From Gammaproteobacteria bacterium (GTDB lineage: Bacteria > Pseudomonadota > Gammaproteobacteria > Burkholderiales > Sulfuricellaceae): 64,000 nt of DNA. The stretch is from the NCBI GenBank assembly GCA_018823025.1, contig JAHJJI010000140.1, forward strand, positions 26,902-90,901, read 5' to 3'. The translations under genes and the position numbers were made by a program. Under the pieces are notes generated by a model that did no database searches, was not told the origin of the DNA, and saw only the letters and a program-made list of their open reading frames with translations. Every line of letters begins with the position of its first letter. Within the stretch, counting starts at the first letter, position 1. Shown here piece after piece: positions 7,334-17,815 of the stretch.

Positions 7334-9604
7334 CTAGAATCCCTTTAACGGGCTCATGCCGATTTCCTGGATCTTCGCCGCGTAATCGTTGATCAGTTGC
7401 GGCACTCGCTCGATGTCGGTAATTGCGACCTCAAAGGTGGCAACCCGCTCTTCTTCCAGCCCCATTTGCTTGAGCGTGTCGCCAATCTTGCTCATGCGGT
7501 AGCTGGCAAGCTCCGAACCCTTCACGAAGTGGCACTGATAGTCGTCGCCATGCTTGCAACCCATCATCATCACGCCGTCATAGCCGCTGCTTAGCGCATC
7601 GTTAATCCAGATGGTGTTGACAGAACCCAGGCAACGAACCGGAATAATACGCACGTACGCACTGTAAACGTTGCGGTTCATCGCCGCCATGTCGAGCGCG
7701 GGATAAGCGTCGTTTTCGCAGGCCAGAATCAGGATGCGAGGCTTCTCGGAAAACTCATCAGGAACGTCAACCGCTTTCAGCTGCGAGCCGACGGTATCAA
7801 TCGAGTAGTTCTCGAAAGAGATCACGCGCACTGGACAGGCCCCCATACAGGTGCCGCAACGGCGGCAACGGGATTCATTGAACACCGGGAAGCGTTTTTC
7901 ATCTTCGTCGATGGCGCCGAATGGGCATTCCACTGTACAGCGCTTGCACTGGGTGCAGCCCTCGAGACGCACTTTCGGGAAGCTCAGATCGCCCGAACGC
8001 GGATGGGCGGCACGGCCCAAACCGGCATTTTCGACCGCCTGGATTGCCTTCATCGCGGCGCCAGTGGCGTCTTCCATTGCCTGCACCATGTCCATCGGAC
8101 GGCGCACCGGACCGGCGGAATAAATGCCGGTACGGCGAGTTTCGTATGGGAAGCAGATAAAGTGCGAATCGGTGAAGCCATACTTCAGCTGAGGCACGTC
8201 AGGCCCCTGACGATAGGTCAGGTTGAGCACGGAAATCGGCTGAACGGCACCCTCGGCCTGGGAGGCATTGTAAGCTTCCAGCAGGGAGTTATCGCCAGCT
8301 GCAGCGGCAATGTCTGCTTTCAGCTTGGTGTCAATATCAACGCCGGAATTCGGCACTTGACCGGTGGCCAACACCACCAGGTCGGCATTGTCGATGGCGG
8401 TCTGATCGTTGAGGATCAAGTCGTGGAAATTCACCTTGCACTGGTTGCCGGCGGCTTCAACACTGGAAACTTTGCCCTTGGTAAAAGTCACACCCTTATT
8501 CTGGCCGCTGCGGTAAAAATCTTCACCATTGCCGGGCATGCGCAGATCGGTGTAAATCACTACCGTATCGATGTCAGGATTGGCATCCTTGAAATACATC
8601 GCCTGCTTGACCGAGGTCGAGCAGCAGGAACCGGAGCAGTAAGGCAAATGTTTGCCGGTATCGTCCCGCTGACCGGCGCACTGGACGAATACTACGGTCT
8701 TCACTTCGCCACCGTCCGAGGGGCGCTTGATCACGCCACCGTTGGCTGCCTTGGCAAGCGCTTCCAGTCCGGCCTGGTCGACCACGTTCGCGGACTTGCC
8801 ATAGCCGAGTTCGGGAAGGTTATTGGCATCGTACAGCGAGAAACCGGTGGCCTGAATAATGGCACCAACTTTCTCGGTCGTGGTAGAACCAGACTCAGTG
8901 CTGATCTCGATTTCAAATTGACCCGGGGAGCCGGCGGTCTTGCTGGTGATGGCGTTGAGGTAAACCTTGATATTGGTGTCGGCTGCTATCGCCGCGTCCA
9001 TATCCGCCACTGGCGTATCTTGCGGCTCAGCATACGGCGACTTGCCCGGCGAACGCTTGTGCAACTTGGCCGCCCAACCGCCGAGGGCGCCGAATTTCTC
9101 CACCAGCACCACCTTGTAGCCAGCTTTGGAGGCCTCCAGCGCAGCGGTCATACCGGAAACACCACCGCCCACCACCAGTACGCTACGCTCGGTAACAGCA
9201 GCCGGATTACCCTCAGGCAGTGTCATTTTCTTCACTTCGGCGCAGCCCATGCGGATGTAGTCTTCCGCCATCTCCTGCGTGGTCTCGCGCGCTTCGTCGG
9301 TCTCCGGCTGGCACCAGATCACACCTTCGCGCAGATTGGCGCGTGACACAGCGACATCGGTGAAGCCGAAAGCCTCGGTTTTGGCGCGGCGCGAACAGGC
9401 GCCGATCATGACATGGGTAACGGCTTCGTTGGCGATGTCGTCGCGGATCATCTTGACGCCTTCAGCGTTGCACAGGAACTCATGCTCCCTGACCAGCGCG
9501 GCCTTACCTTCTTTTTTAGCCACACCGGCCAATGCGGCCGTATCCAGGCGATCGCCCAAACCACACCCCTGGCAAATGTAGGCTGCTACTTTCATATCTG
9601 CCAT
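7334..9604 (-). CDS. qmoB: QmoB/HdrA-like flavoprotein with ferredoxin and MvhD domains
   Basis: This 756-aa protein has, in order: an N-terminal HdrA-like segment, an FAD-binding fold with VVGGGVSGMTAALEA (about residue 142-157), a redox segment with FVQCAGQRDD and YCSGSCC, two [4Fe-4S] motifs (CTQCKRCTVECP and CRRCGTCMGACP, about 575-615), and a C-terminal MvhD-like domain with CLGSVNTIW and GCKHGDDYQCH. This architecture and length match QmoB of the quinone-interacting membrane-bound oxidoreductase, partner of APS reductase. A GAGG motif precedes the ATG. It is the second gene of the operon. Confidence 0.92.
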   Translation of the reverse strand: MADMKVAAYICQGCGLGDRLDTAALAGVAKKEGKAALVREHEFLCNAEGVKMIRDDIANEAVTHVMIGACSRRAKTEAFGFTDVAVSRANLREGVIWCQPETDEARETTQEMAEDYIRMGCAEVKKMTLPEGNPAAVTERSVLVVGGGVSGMTAALEASKAGYKVVLVEKFGALGGWAAKLHKRSPGKSPYAEPQDTPVADMDAAIAADTNIKVYLNAITSKTAGSPGQFEIEISTESGSTTTEKVGAIIQATGFSLYDANNLPELGYGKSANVVDQAGLEALAKAANGGVIKRPSDGGEVKTVVFVQCAGQRDDTGKHLPYCSGSCCSTSVKQAMYFKDANPDIDTVVIYTDLRMPGNGEDFYRSGQNKGVTFTKGKVSSVEAAGNQCKVNFHDLILNDQTAIDNADLVVLATGQVPNSGVDIDTKLKADIAAAAGDNSLLEAYNASQAEGAVQPISVLNLTYRQGPDVPQLKYGFTDSHFICFPYETRRTGIYSAGPVRRPMDMVQAMEDATGAAMKAIQAVENAGLGRAAHPRSGDLSFPKVRLEGCTQCKRCTVECPFGAIDEDEKRFPVFNESRCRRCGTCMGACPVRVISFENYSIDTVGSQLKAVDVPDEFSEKPRILILACENDAYPALDMAAMNRNVYSAYVRIIPVRCLGSVNTIWINDALSSGYDGVMMMGCKHGDDYQCHFVKGSELASYRMSKIGDTLKQMGLEEERVATFEVAITDIERVPQLINDYAAKIQEIGMSPLKGF

Positions 9605-9608
9605 TTAA

Positions 9609-10895
9609 TTAACCCTCCACTCTGGCAACACGGTTAACCACCTGAATTGCGCGCAAAGCGCTCGCAGTGGCGCTCTGCACCGCACGGTTCACGTCCAGCG
9701 GATTGGATGCACAACCCGCGCCGAAGAAAGCGTGGTTGGCCGGATCAGCCTCGATGAAACCACTCGAATCGGATACGATTTCTGCTGGGAGATTGGCGCC
9801 CGTAACGGACGGCTCCATACCCACCGCCAGAACAACCAGATCGTGAGGAGTGGCATAGCGGTGGTAACCCTCGGTATTCACGCCGTGCAGAATCACGTCG
9901 CCGGATTTCTCATCTTGGGTGACTTTGGCAACCTTGGACTTGATGAAGCTGACAGTCGGGTCCTTCAGCACTTTCTGGTAGAAATCCTCGAAGCGGTCTA
10001 TCGCCCGGATATCGATGTAATAGATGGTGGACTTGCCCGCGTCACCGTAGGCTTCACGCACGTAGTTGGTCTGCTTCAGCGAAGCCATGCAGCAGATGCG
10101 CGAGCAGTGACGCAGATGGTTCTCGTCACGCGAACCGGCGCATTGGATGAAGGCGATGTTTTTCGCTTCCTTACCATCTGAGGGCCGCAGTATCTTGCCC
10201 TTGGTCGGACCATGAATATCGGCCAAGCGCTCGAACTCGACGCTGGTGATGACATTCGAGAAACGGCCATAGCCATAGGGTTGAATTTTCGCCGCATCGT
10301 AAGGCTTCCAACCGGTCGCCCAGATTACCGCCCCGGCCTTGAACTGGACGGTCTCTTCTTTCATGTCGAGATCGATCGCGCCATATTTGCAGGCGGCTTT
10401 GGCCTTGTCGGCATCGGCAGTGCCGATAATCGACGGGTCCAGCACATAGCGCTGCGGATAAGCCATTTTATGCGGCAGGTAAGCCGCCTTGGTCTTGCCA
10501 AGGTTGTAATTAAAAGCGTCCAGCACTTCGGCATCCACCGCCTTGGAGCACTCGCCGCAAGCGGTACAATTTTCGTTGACGTAGCGCGGAGCCAGCTTGA
10601 CGGTGGCACTGTAATCACCTTCACCGCCGGTGATCGCCGTCACTTCAGCCATGGTCAGCACACGGATGCGCGGATTCTGTTTGAGACGACGCAAGTTGAT
10701 TTCCAGACCGCAGGTCGGGTGGCACAGCTTGGGGAAATAGCGATAAAGCTGGGAAACACGACCGCCAAGGGCGGGGTTCTTTTCCACCAGCACCACATTC
10801 TTGCCGCACTCGGCCGCCTCCAGGGCGGCTGTCATGCCGCTGATGCCACCACCGACGACCAGAATGGTCTGATTGGTTGCAATAACGTCCGTCAT
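9609..10895 (-). CDS. qmoA: QmoA/HdrA-like FAD protein
   Basis: This 428-aa flavoprotein has the dinucleotide-binding motif VVGGGISGMTAALEA (residues 13-27). Further on are LCHPTCGLE, a CTACGEC cluster motif near 110 and the HdrA-type segment CAGSRDENHLRHCS and ICC near residue 265-285. It is first in the operon qmoA-qmoB-hdrC-hdrB. In the Qmo complex, QmoA passes electrons between APS reductase and the quinone pool. No aprA/aprB gene lies in this window, so that partner must be elsewhere or different. The ATG at 10895 has GGAGG seven bases upstream. Confidence 0.92.
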   Translation of the reverse strand: MTDVIATNQTILVVGGGISGMTAALEAAECGKNVVLVEKNPALGGRVSQLYRYFPKLCHPTCGLEINLRRLKQNPRIRVLTMAEVTAITGGEGDYSATVKLAPRYVNENCTACGECSKAVDAEVLDAFNYNLGKTKAAYLPHKMAYPQRYVLDPSIIGTADADKAKAACKYGAIDLDMKEETVQFKAGAVIWATGWKPYDAAKIQPYGYGRFSNVITSVEFERLADIHGPTKGKILRPSDGKEAKNIAFIQCAGSRDENHLRHCSRICCMASLKQTNYVREAYGDAGKSTIYYIDIRAIDRFEDFYQKVLKDPTVSFIKSKVAKVTQDEKSGDVILHGVNTEGYHRYATPHDLVVLAVGMEPSVTGANLPAEIVSDSSGFIEADPANHAFFGAGCASNPLDVNRAVQSATASALRAIQVVNRVARVEG

Positions 10896-11073
10896 CAGGT
10901 TACCTCCATCACGGATAAACAGGTTTGGCGACCATGTGCGCCTACACCGGTTGAAGCATTTAATTGGAATTCTTGACCGGATCTAATCTTACTCCCAATT
11001 GGAGAGCCAATCCACAGCGCCAGTCACATGAATATAATTGAATTTTCTTATGTTTAAATAGATTAAATCAATG

Positions 11074-11586
11074 TCAGACCGGAACTGGAAGAACTTCGAA
11101 GGTCATCAACTCCAGGTCACCCAGCACATAGGTAGGCGGCTTCCCTACTCCGCCGACCGTTCCCGGATTTACCATCCAGGTCTTTCCACCGCGGATATTC
11201 TCCACCCGCTCAATCGCGGAGCGATGGTCGTGACCGCAGCAGACCATGTCCCACTCACCGGTGCAGGCCAGGGCGCGGGCATAATGCGGGTAATGCACGA
11301 TGAAAATGGCGCGGCCATGCAGGGTGATTCCCGCATCCTGGCCATAGAAGTGGATCAGATTCCCCGACTCGTGTGCCATGCGTGACAAGGTATACAGGTC
11401 GCCGGTGTTATTGCCGTAAATTACGTGTGCCGGCATGTCCAGCTTCTTGAACACGCTCAACGTATTGGCCGCAACAACGTCACCACAATGCAGCGCAGCA
11501 ACGGCGCCACGCGCCTTGGCATCCTGCACGGCGGAAGCCAGTAGCGTACGGTTATCGTGACTATCGGAAAGTATGCAGATTTTCAT
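11074..11586 (-). CDS. YfcE/MJ0936-type metallophosphoesterase
   Basis: This 170-aa protein has the calcineurin-like phosphoesterase metal motifs in order: SDSHDN (near residue 7-12), HCGDVV, GNNTGD and CGHDHRS. The small YfcE/MJ0936 group hydrolyses phosphodiesters in vitro, and the true substrate is unknown. The start ATG at 11586 is preferred; a TTG six codons upstream keeps the frame but would add an unusual leader. It precedes qmoA on the same strand with a 178-base gap, so it is probably transcribed separately. Confidence 0.85.
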   Translation of the reverse strand: MKICILSDSHDNRTLLASAVQDAKARGAVAALHCGDVVAANTLSVFKKLDMPAHVIYGNNTGDLYTLSRMAHESGNLIHFYGQDAGITLHGRAIFIVHYPHYARALACTGEWDMVCCGHDHRSAIERVENIRGGKTWMVNPGTVGGVGKPPTYVLGDLELMTFEVLPVPV

Positions 11587-11679
11587 AATTTTCGTGAGGA
11601 GCAAGGATAGAGAGAAGAGAAGGGTAAGGAGAAAAGGTCAAAGGCACATCTAACGCCTCACCCTCCCGCCTCACGGATT

Positions 11680-12228
11680 TTAGAACATCGGCTTGACAGC
11701 TGCTTCCTGATACCGCTTAACGCCAGCCAGGATCTCGGTCTTAGTCTCTTCCGCACCAACCCAGCCCTCCACCTTGACCCACTTGCCTGCTTCCAGATCT
11801 TTATAGTGCTCGAAGAAATGGCTGATCTGTGACAGCGTCAGCTCTGGCAAATCACGCGGCGACTCGATGTTGCGATAAAGATTGCACAACTTGTCGATCG
11901 GCACTGCCAGCAGCTTGGCATCCTCTCCAGCCTCGTCTGTCATCTTGAGCATGCCTACCGGGCGGCAACGCACCACCACGCCGGTAATCAGCGGTACTGG
12001 TGTAATCACCAGCACGTCTACCGGGTCGCCGTCATCAGACAAGGTATGAGGGATGTAGCCGTAGTTGCAAGGATAATGCATGGCTGTGGACATGAAACGA
12101 TCCACGAACATGGCACCGGTATCCTTGTCTACTTCGTACTTGATCGGGTCGCCGTGCATCGGAATTTCGATGATGACATTAAAATCGTTCGGAAGATCGC
12201 GTCCGGAGCTGACTCGGTCAAGATTCAT
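11680..12228 (-). CDS. ppa: Inorganic pyrophosphatase, soluble (family I)
   Basis: This 182-aa cytoplasmic enzyme hydrolyses PPi to phosphate. The family I metal site motif DGDPVDVLV is near residue 66-75, and IPMHG and YGYIPHT are also conserved. The start is set at the ATG 12228 with AGGTTAG upstream; the frame stays open further 5' but runs into the hppA terminator. The gene follows hppA, which encodes a PPi-energised proton pump, and a -10-like hexamer sits inside the loop of the hppA terminator. Confidence 0.95.
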   Translation of the reverse strand: MNLDRVSSGRDLPNDFNVIIEIPMHGDPIKYEVDKDTGAMFVDRFMSTAMHYPCNYGYIPHTLSDDGDPVDVLVITPVPLITGVVVRCRPVGMLKMTDEAGEDAKLLAVPIDKLCNLYRNIESPRDLPELTLSQISHFFEHYKDLEAGKWVKVEGWVGAEETKTEILAGVKRYQEAAVKPMF

Positions 12229-12243
12229 CTGGCTAACCTCAAA

Positions 12244-12274
12244 AAATAAAGCCGGCATTATACCGGCTTTATTT
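12244..12274 (-). terminator. Terminator of hppA
   Basis: AAATAAAGCCGG (12244-12255) and CCGGCTTTATTT (12263-12274) form a perfect 12-bp stem with a 7-base loop. On the minus strand the stem runs into a T-rich tract, as in a rho-independent terminator. It lies just upstream of ppa. Confidence 0.85.
12257..12262 (-). promoter_or_regulatory. Putative -10 box of ppa inside the terminator loop
   Basis: The loop of the hppA terminator reads TATAAT on the minus strand, 28 bases before the ppa ATG. Only a poor -35 (TTAGGT, 12286-12281) is visible at 18 bases. A start near 12250 would place half the stem in the ppa leader. Confidence 0.4.
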
Positions 12275-12310
12275 ACAGCGACCTAACGGGCCTACTGGCC
12301 CGATTCAGGA

Positions 12311-14365
12311 TTACAGCAGAGGCACAATCATCAGCGCAACAATGTTGATGATCTTGATCAATGGATTGACAGCAGGGCCGGCAGTATCCTTGTAGGGATC
12401 GCCGACGGTGTCACCGGTCACCGCTGCCTTGTGGGCCTCGGAACCTTTGCCGCCGAAGTTGCCTTCCTCGATGTACTTCTTGGCGTTATCCCATGCGCCA
12501 CCACCGGTGGTCATGGAGATTGCCACAAAGATGCCGGTCACGATAGTACCGACCAGCACACCGCCCAGTGCTTGAGCACCCAGGGTCAGGCCGACTATCA
12601 CCGGGACGGCGACAGGCAACAGCGAGGGAACGATCATTTCCTTGATCGCGGCCTTGGTCAGCATGTCGACGCAGGTGCCATATTCCGGCTTGCTGGTGCC
12701 TTCCATGATGCCAGGGATTTCCTTGAACTGGCGACGAACTTCAACCACCACTGAACCCGCAGCGCGACCGACCGCTTCCATGCCCATAGCGGCAAACAGA
12801 TAGGGCACCATGCCGCCGATGAACAGGCCGATGATCACCATGTGGTTGGACAGGTCAAAGGTCATGGCAACCGCACTAGCGTCAGCAGCCAAGGCATTGA
12901 CGTTCAAGGCGTGAGTGTAGTCAGCAAACAGCACCAGCGCGGCCAGACCGGCGGAACCGATAGCGTAACCCTTGGTCACAGCTTTGGTGGTGTTACCCAC
13001 GGCGTCGAGCGGGTCGGTGATGTTGCGGATGTTGTCCGGCAAGCCGGCCATTTCTGCAATACCACCGGCGTTGTCGGTGATAGGACCGTAAGCGTCAAGA
13101 GCCACAATGATGCCTGCCATAGACAACATCGAGGTCGCGGCGATAGCGATGCCGTACAGACCTGCCAGTTCGTAGGCGCCCCAGATGGACAGACACACTG
13201 CGAGCACTGGTGCAGCGGTTGATTTCATGGAAACACCCAAACCGGCGATCACGTTGGTGCCGTGACCGGTAGTAGAAGCCTCGGCAATATGACGCACTGG
13301 GCTGAACTCGGTCGCAGTGTAATACTCGGTAATCCACACCATGGCCGCGGTCAGACCCAGACCGATCAATGCAGCGAAGTACAGGTTCATCGACGAAACC
13401 AGCTTGCCGTCTATCATCACCCCCTCGCCCAACATCATGGTGGTGATGGGATAGAAGGCAATGGCCGCCAATACGCCGGAAACAATCAGACCGCGATACA
13501 GCGCGTTCATGATCTTGCCGCCTTCACGCGCCGTAACGAAGAAAGTACCGATGATGGAAGCGATGATCGAGAAACCACCCAGCACCAGCGGATAAATCAC
13601 CGCCTCGGGGGAACCGGTAATCAACAGTCCACCCAGAAGCATGGTGGCGATGATGGTCACGGCATAGGTTTCGAAAAGATCTGCGGCCATACCGGCGCAG
13701 TCGCCAACGTTGTCGCCAACGTTGTCGGCAATCACCGCTGGGTTACGCGGGTCGTCCTCGGGAATACCGGCTTCGACCTTACCCACCAGGTCGGCACCGA
13801 CGTCAGCGCCCTTAGTGAAGATGCCGCCGCCGAGACGAGCAAAGATGGAAATCAGCGAGCCGCCGAATGCCAGGCCCACTAGAGCGTGGGTTGCTTGGGA
13901 GGTGGTAGCGCCCATCGACATAGTGAGGAAAGCGTAATAGCCCGCCACGCCAAGGAGACCCAGACCAACCACCAGCATGCCAGTGATCGCGCCACCTTTG
14001 AAAGCTACGTTCAGGGCGGCATTAAGGCCATCCTTGGCGGCTTCCGCGGTGCGCACGTTGGCGCGTACCGACACGTTCATGCCGATATATCCTGTCAGCC
14101 CAGACAGGACTGCACCGAGAACGAAGCCAACAGCGGTTTGCCAGCCCAGCGCAACAAAAATAGCCACCAGCAGAATCCCGCCGACGATAGCAATCGTAGT
14201 GTACTGCCGGTTCAGATAGGCCTGAGCCCCTTCCTGCACCGCAGCGGCGATTTCTCGCATGCGATCGTTGCCTGTCGGCAAGCCCAAAATCCACTTAATC
14301 GAAACCGCTCCATATAGAAGCGCCGCAATTGCACATAACAGTGCAAACCCCAGACCACCTGACAT
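12311..14365 (-). CDS. hppA: Membrane proton-translocating pyrophosphatase, K+-independent type
   Basis: This 684-aa integral membrane protein has about 16 hydrophobic segments. The PPi-binding motif [11 protein letters not shown] is followed by the acidic stretch [20 protein letters not shown]. The later [16 protein letters not shown] carries lysine where K+-dependent enzymes have alanine, so it should be K+-independent and pump H+, as in Rhodospirillum rubrum. It couples PPi hydrolysis, or synthesis, to the membrane potential. The start at 14365 is favoured by GGGGAG upstream rather than the longer frame. Its neighbours pfp and ppa also handle PPi. Confidence 0.95.
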   Translation of the reverse strand: MSGGLGFALLCAIAALLYGAVSIKWILGLPTGNDRMREIAAAVQEGAQAYLNRQYTTIAIVGGILLVAIFVALGWQTAVGFVLGAVLSGLTGYIGMNVSVRANVRTAEAAKDGLNAALNVAFKGGAITGMLVVGLGLLGVAGYYAFLTMSMGATTSQATHALVGLAFGGSLISIFARLGGGIFTKGADVGADLVGKVEAGIPEDDPRNPAVIADNVGDNVGDCAGMAADLFETYAVTIIATMLLGGLLITGSPEAVIYPLVLGGFSIIASIIGTFFVTAREGGKIMNALYRGLIVSGVLAAIAFYPITTMMLGEGVMIDGKLVSSMNLYFAALIGLGLTAAMVWITEYYTATEFSPVRHIAEASTTGHGTNVIAGLGVSMKSTAAPVLAVCLSIWGAYELAGLYGIAIAATSMLSMAGIIVALDAYGPITDNAGGIAEMAGLPDNIRNITDPLDAVGNTTKAVTKGYAIGSAGLAALVLFADYTHALNVNALAADASAVAMTFDLSNHMVIIGLFIGGMVPYLFAAMGMEAVGRAAGSVVVEVRRQFKEIPGIMEGTSKPEYGTCVDMLTKAAIKEMIVPSLLPVAVPVIVGLTLGAQALGGVLVGTIVTGIFVAISMTTGGGAWDNAKKYIEEGNFGGKGSEAHKAAVTGDTVGDPYKDTAGPAVNPLIKIINIVALMIVPLL

Positions 14366-14427
14366 AATTACTCTCCCCAAGTTAAGCCGACCGATCAAGG
14401 CCGGCCAATCGCCCTAAAGCCAAACAT

Positions 14428-14453
14428 CCCAACACCCAAACCCAAAAACACCC
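14428..14453 (-). promoter_or_regulatory. Potential G-quadruplex in the hppA leader
   Basis: The minus strand carries four GGG tracts separated by 7, 3 and 4 bases (CCC at 14428, 14435, 14441 and 14451 on the plus strand). They lie between the FNR-like site and the hppA start, so the structure could form in the non-template DNA strand or the mRNA leader. No function is known. Confidence 0.4.
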
Positions 14454-14460
14454 ACAAAAA

Positions 14461-14474
14461 CTGATCTATATCAA
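14461..14474 (-). promoter_or_regulatory. FNR/ANR-like operator upstream of hppA
   Basis: The minus strand reads TTGAT-ATAG-ATCAG, one base from the FNR consensus TTGAT-N4-ATCAA. Its centre is about 103 bases before the hppA ATG. At -41.5 it would place the start near 14426, but no clear -10 is seen there. Confidence 0.45.
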
Positions 14475-14615
14475 ATAACATTCATCCAGGAATCAGCTTT
14501 TTGTCCGGAATAATCCCACAAAATACATTCGATCATCTACGCACTCGGGAAAGAACCTGCCACTGAGCCGGTAAAACGGTTTGTTCAGCAGCAAGTTCAT
14601 TCTTTACCCCAGGAC

Positions 14616-15875
14616 TTAAAGCTTGAATTCGGCCAGCTTCTTCGGTACCGCTACATTCTTGAGCCGAACATATTGTGGCAGACCATCCTTATAAGGCGGG
14701 TAGTCCTCGCCCTTGATCAGCGGTGCCAGATATTCACGGCACTTTTCGGTAATGCCGAAGCCATCCTTGGTGATGAAATTTTTCGGCATCATCTTTTCGA
14801 CGTTGGCGACCTTGCTGAGCTGCGCCATACCAACTTTCCACTTGTAAGGCGCATTCGACACACGGTCGATAGTAGGCATCACCGAGTTGTGGCCCTTGAG
14901 CGCAAATTCGACTGCCGCCTTACCCATCGCATAGGCCTGATCCACGTCGCTCTTCGAAGCGATGTGGCGAGCAGCACGCTGAAGGTAATCGGCCACGCCC
15001 CAGTGGTACTTAAGGCCAAGACCTTCGCGAACGATGTTAGCCACTACCGGCGCAACGCCACCAAGTTGAGCATGACCGAATGCGTCCTTGAGGCCTTGGT
15101 CGGCAAGGAACTTGCCGTCGGCATTCATTACACCTTCGGACACCACTACGGTGCAATAGCCGAATTTCTTGACTAGCTCGTCCACGCGGGCAAGGAATTT
15201 TTCTTTATTAAATGTCACTTCCGGGAACAGAATCACGATCGGCTGCTCGGCGTCCTTGGTAGAAGCAAGTCCGCCAGCTGCAGCGATCCAGCCTGCGTGA
15301 CGACCCATCACTTCGAGCACGAACACCTTGGTCGATGTCTTGCACATAGAGGCCACGTCAAAGGTCGCTTCCAGAGTGGAGACAGCAATGTATTTGGCAA
15401 CAGATCCAAAACCAGGGCAGTTATCGGTGATCGGCAGGTCGTTGTCCACGGTCTTCGGCACATGGATGGCCTGGATCGGATAGCCCATCTTTTCCGAAAG
15501 CTGCGATACTTTCAGACAGGTGTCGGCGGAATCGCCTCCACCATTGTAGAAAAAATAGCCGATGTTATGCGCCTTGAACACCTCGATCAGGCGCTCATAC
15601 TGGAGCTTGTTCTCTTCCAGGCTTTTCATCTTGAAGCGGCAGGAACCGAATGCACCGGAAGGTGTGTGGCGCAATGCAGCGATGGCTTTGGCGGTATCCT
15701 TGCTAGTGTCGATCAGGTCTTCGGTCAACGCGCCGATGATACCGTTACGGCCGGCATAAACCTTGCCGATTACGTCCTTGTGCTTGCGCGCAGTCTCGAT
15801 CAAACCGCAGGCGGATGCATTGATCACCGCGGTCACGCCACCGGACTGGGCATAAAAAGCGTTCTTCTTTGCCAT
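14616..15875 (-). CDS. pfp: Pyrophosphate-dependent 6-phosphofructokinase
   Basis: This 419-aa enzyme makes fructose 1,6-bisphosphate from fructose 6-phosphate, reversibly, with PPi as donor. The phosphate-donor loop is GGGDSAD, with Asp where ATP enzymes have Gly (GGDGS). The catalytic loop is PKTVDNDLP, with Lys in place of Gly. Both residues are the known markers of PPi specificity. MGRHAGW is the conserved sugar-phosphate motif. The ATG at 15875 has GGGAG upstream. It is followed by hppA and preceded by an unknown gene and adk on the same strand. Confidence 0.95.
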   Translation of the reverse strand: MAKKNAFYAQSGGVTAVINASACGLIETARKHKDVIGKVYAGRNGIIGALTEDLIDTSKDTAKAIAALRHTPSGAFGSCRFKMKSLEENKLQYERLIEVFKAHNIGYFFYNGGGDSADTCLKVSQLSEKMGYPIQAIHVPKTVDNDLPITDNCPGFGSVAKYIAVSTLEATFDVASMCKTSTKVFVLEVMGRHAGWIAAAGGLASTKDAEQPIVILFPEVTFNKEKFLARVDELVKKFGYCTVVVSEGVMNADGKFLADQGLKDAFGHAQLGGVAPVVANIVREGLGLKYHWGVADYLQRAARHIASKSDVDQAYAMGKAAVEFALKGHNSVMPTIDRVSNAPYKWKVGMAQLSKVANVEKMMPKNFITKDGFGITEKCREYLAPLIKGEDYPPYKDGLPQYVRLKNVAVPKKLAEFKL

Positions 15876-15893
15876 ATCTTTAGACTCCCTCAA

Positions 15894-16238
15894 TTATTGA
15901 TTCTGTTGACGCTTCGCGTCGTGGTCGGCCTGGAGCTTGAGTACGGTTACCACGCAATCCAGCAAATCATCGTATTCCGCCTTGCCGGTACCGTACTGCT
16001 CGCGCGCCGAGTAAAAGAACTGACAGCGGAAACGATTATCGCCCACCTTAGATACCACGAAACCGGCTCCCTGCTCCTTCCACACCATCGCTGGACAATG
16101 TGTCAACTCCATCACAGCAGGATCCAGACGCAACTCGACGTCCGCCAACTGCACTTCCACCGGCTTGCCGTAGCGCTCCCTGAGGGTAGCCTCGACCATC
16201 CACAGCTCGGAATCGGTGATGTTGGGGACGCCGCTCAT
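15894..16238 (-). CDS. Conserved hypothetical protein between pfp and adk
   Basis: This 114-aa soluble protein has no signal peptide and no membrane segment. It begins MSGVPNITDSELWMVEATL, has two scattered cysteines (in THCPAM and LLDCVV) and ends in a charged helix. I do not recognise its family. It lies 10 bases after adk and 18 before pfp on the same strand, so it is very likely cotranscribed with them. Function cannot be assigned. Confidence 0.75.
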   Translation of the reverse strand: MSGVPNITDSELWMVEATLRERYGKPVEVQLADVELRLDPAVMELTHCPAMVWKEQGAGFVVSKVGDNRFRCQFFYSAREQYGTGKAEYDDLLDCVVTVLKLQADHDAKRQQNQ

Positions 16239-16248
16239 GCTCTATCGA

Positions 16249-16981
<733 letters not shown>

Positions 16982-17036
16982 GGATATTCAAAAACGCTAA
17001 CATATGCACATTCAAATTTTGTATCCACCCATAAAT

Positions 17037-17792
17037 CTAGTTAAGAAGCCTCCTCACTCTTTGCAGATCCTCCTCGGTATCAACGCCCGCAACGGGTGCC
17101 TGCTCAATCACGGCAACACCTATGCGGTAGCCATGCCACAACGCACGCAACTGCTCCAGCGCCTCGAACTGCTCGATCGCGGCAGGTTGCAGCTGCTTAT
17201 AAATTTTCAGGAACGAAGTGCGATAGGCATAGATACCGATATGGCGATAGGCCGGCAATCCCGCCGGAAATTTTTCGGGCGCAACGGCGAACGCATCGCG
17301 CGGCCAGGGAACCGGAGCGCGACTAAAATACAACGCATGGCCATCACGGTCAGTCACCACCTTGACGATATTCGGATTGAGCAGGTCGGAGCTATCATGA
17401 ATGGCGTGGCTGGCGGTCGAAATCGCCGCCTCGGGATGGTCATAAAGATGTTGCGCCACCTCACGGATAAGCGACGGTTCGATCAGCGGTTCATCGCCCT
17501 GTACGTTGACCACGATCTCGTCGTCACCCCAACCGCGTTGACTTGCCACCTCGGCAATGCGATCAGTGCCGGAAGGATGATCGGGTGAAGTCATACAGAC
17601 TTGGTGACCACCGGCGCGCACGACGTCGGCGATGCCCTGGTGATCAGTCGCCACCCAGACTTCATCAGCACCGCTCTCCAGAGCACGTTCGACCACATGC
17701 AGCACCATCGGCCGGCCGCCGATGTCGAGCAACGGCTTGCCGGGCAGGCGGGTGGAAGCGAAGCGGGCGGGGATGACGACTTTGAAGTTCAT
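17037..17792 (-). CDS. kdsB: 3-deoxy-manno-octulosonate cytidylyltransferase (CMP-KDO synthetase)
   Basis: This 251-aa cytoplasmic enzyme activates KDO with CTP for LPS core synthesis. The nucleotide-binding start [17 protein letters not shown], then VATDH near residue 49, SGTDRIAEV near 74 and NVQGDEPLI near 95 are all typical. It is in a minus-strand LPS run with ycaR and lpxK (24 bases after ycaR). Size and motifs match the family well. Confidence 0.96.
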   Translation of the reverse strand: MNFKVVIPARFASTRLPGKPLLDIGGRPMVLHVVERALESGADEVWVATDHQGIADVVRAGGHQVCMTSPDHPSGTDRIAEVASQRGWGDDEIVVNVQGDEPLIEPSLIREVAQHLYDHPEAAISTASHAIHDSSDLLNPNIVKVVTDRDGHALYFSRAPVPWPRDAFAVAPEKFPAGLPAYRHIGIYAYRTSFLKIYKQLQPAAIEQFEALEQLRALWHGYRIGVAVIEQAPVAGVDTEEDLQRVRRLLN

Positions 17793-17815
17793 GAGAGCTT
17801 ATTTACCGCAGAGGA

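Noticed and set aside
8003..9346. Long open frame of 447 codons on the plus strand opposite qmoB
   Set aside because: It mirrors the qmoB codons in antisense, has no recognisable domain, and qmoB on the other strand is a clear family member.
10896..11073. A specific regulator site for the qmo operon
   Set aside because: CTCCCAATTGGAG-like symmetry near 10992 is short, and no promoter with convincing -35 and -10 could be chosen.
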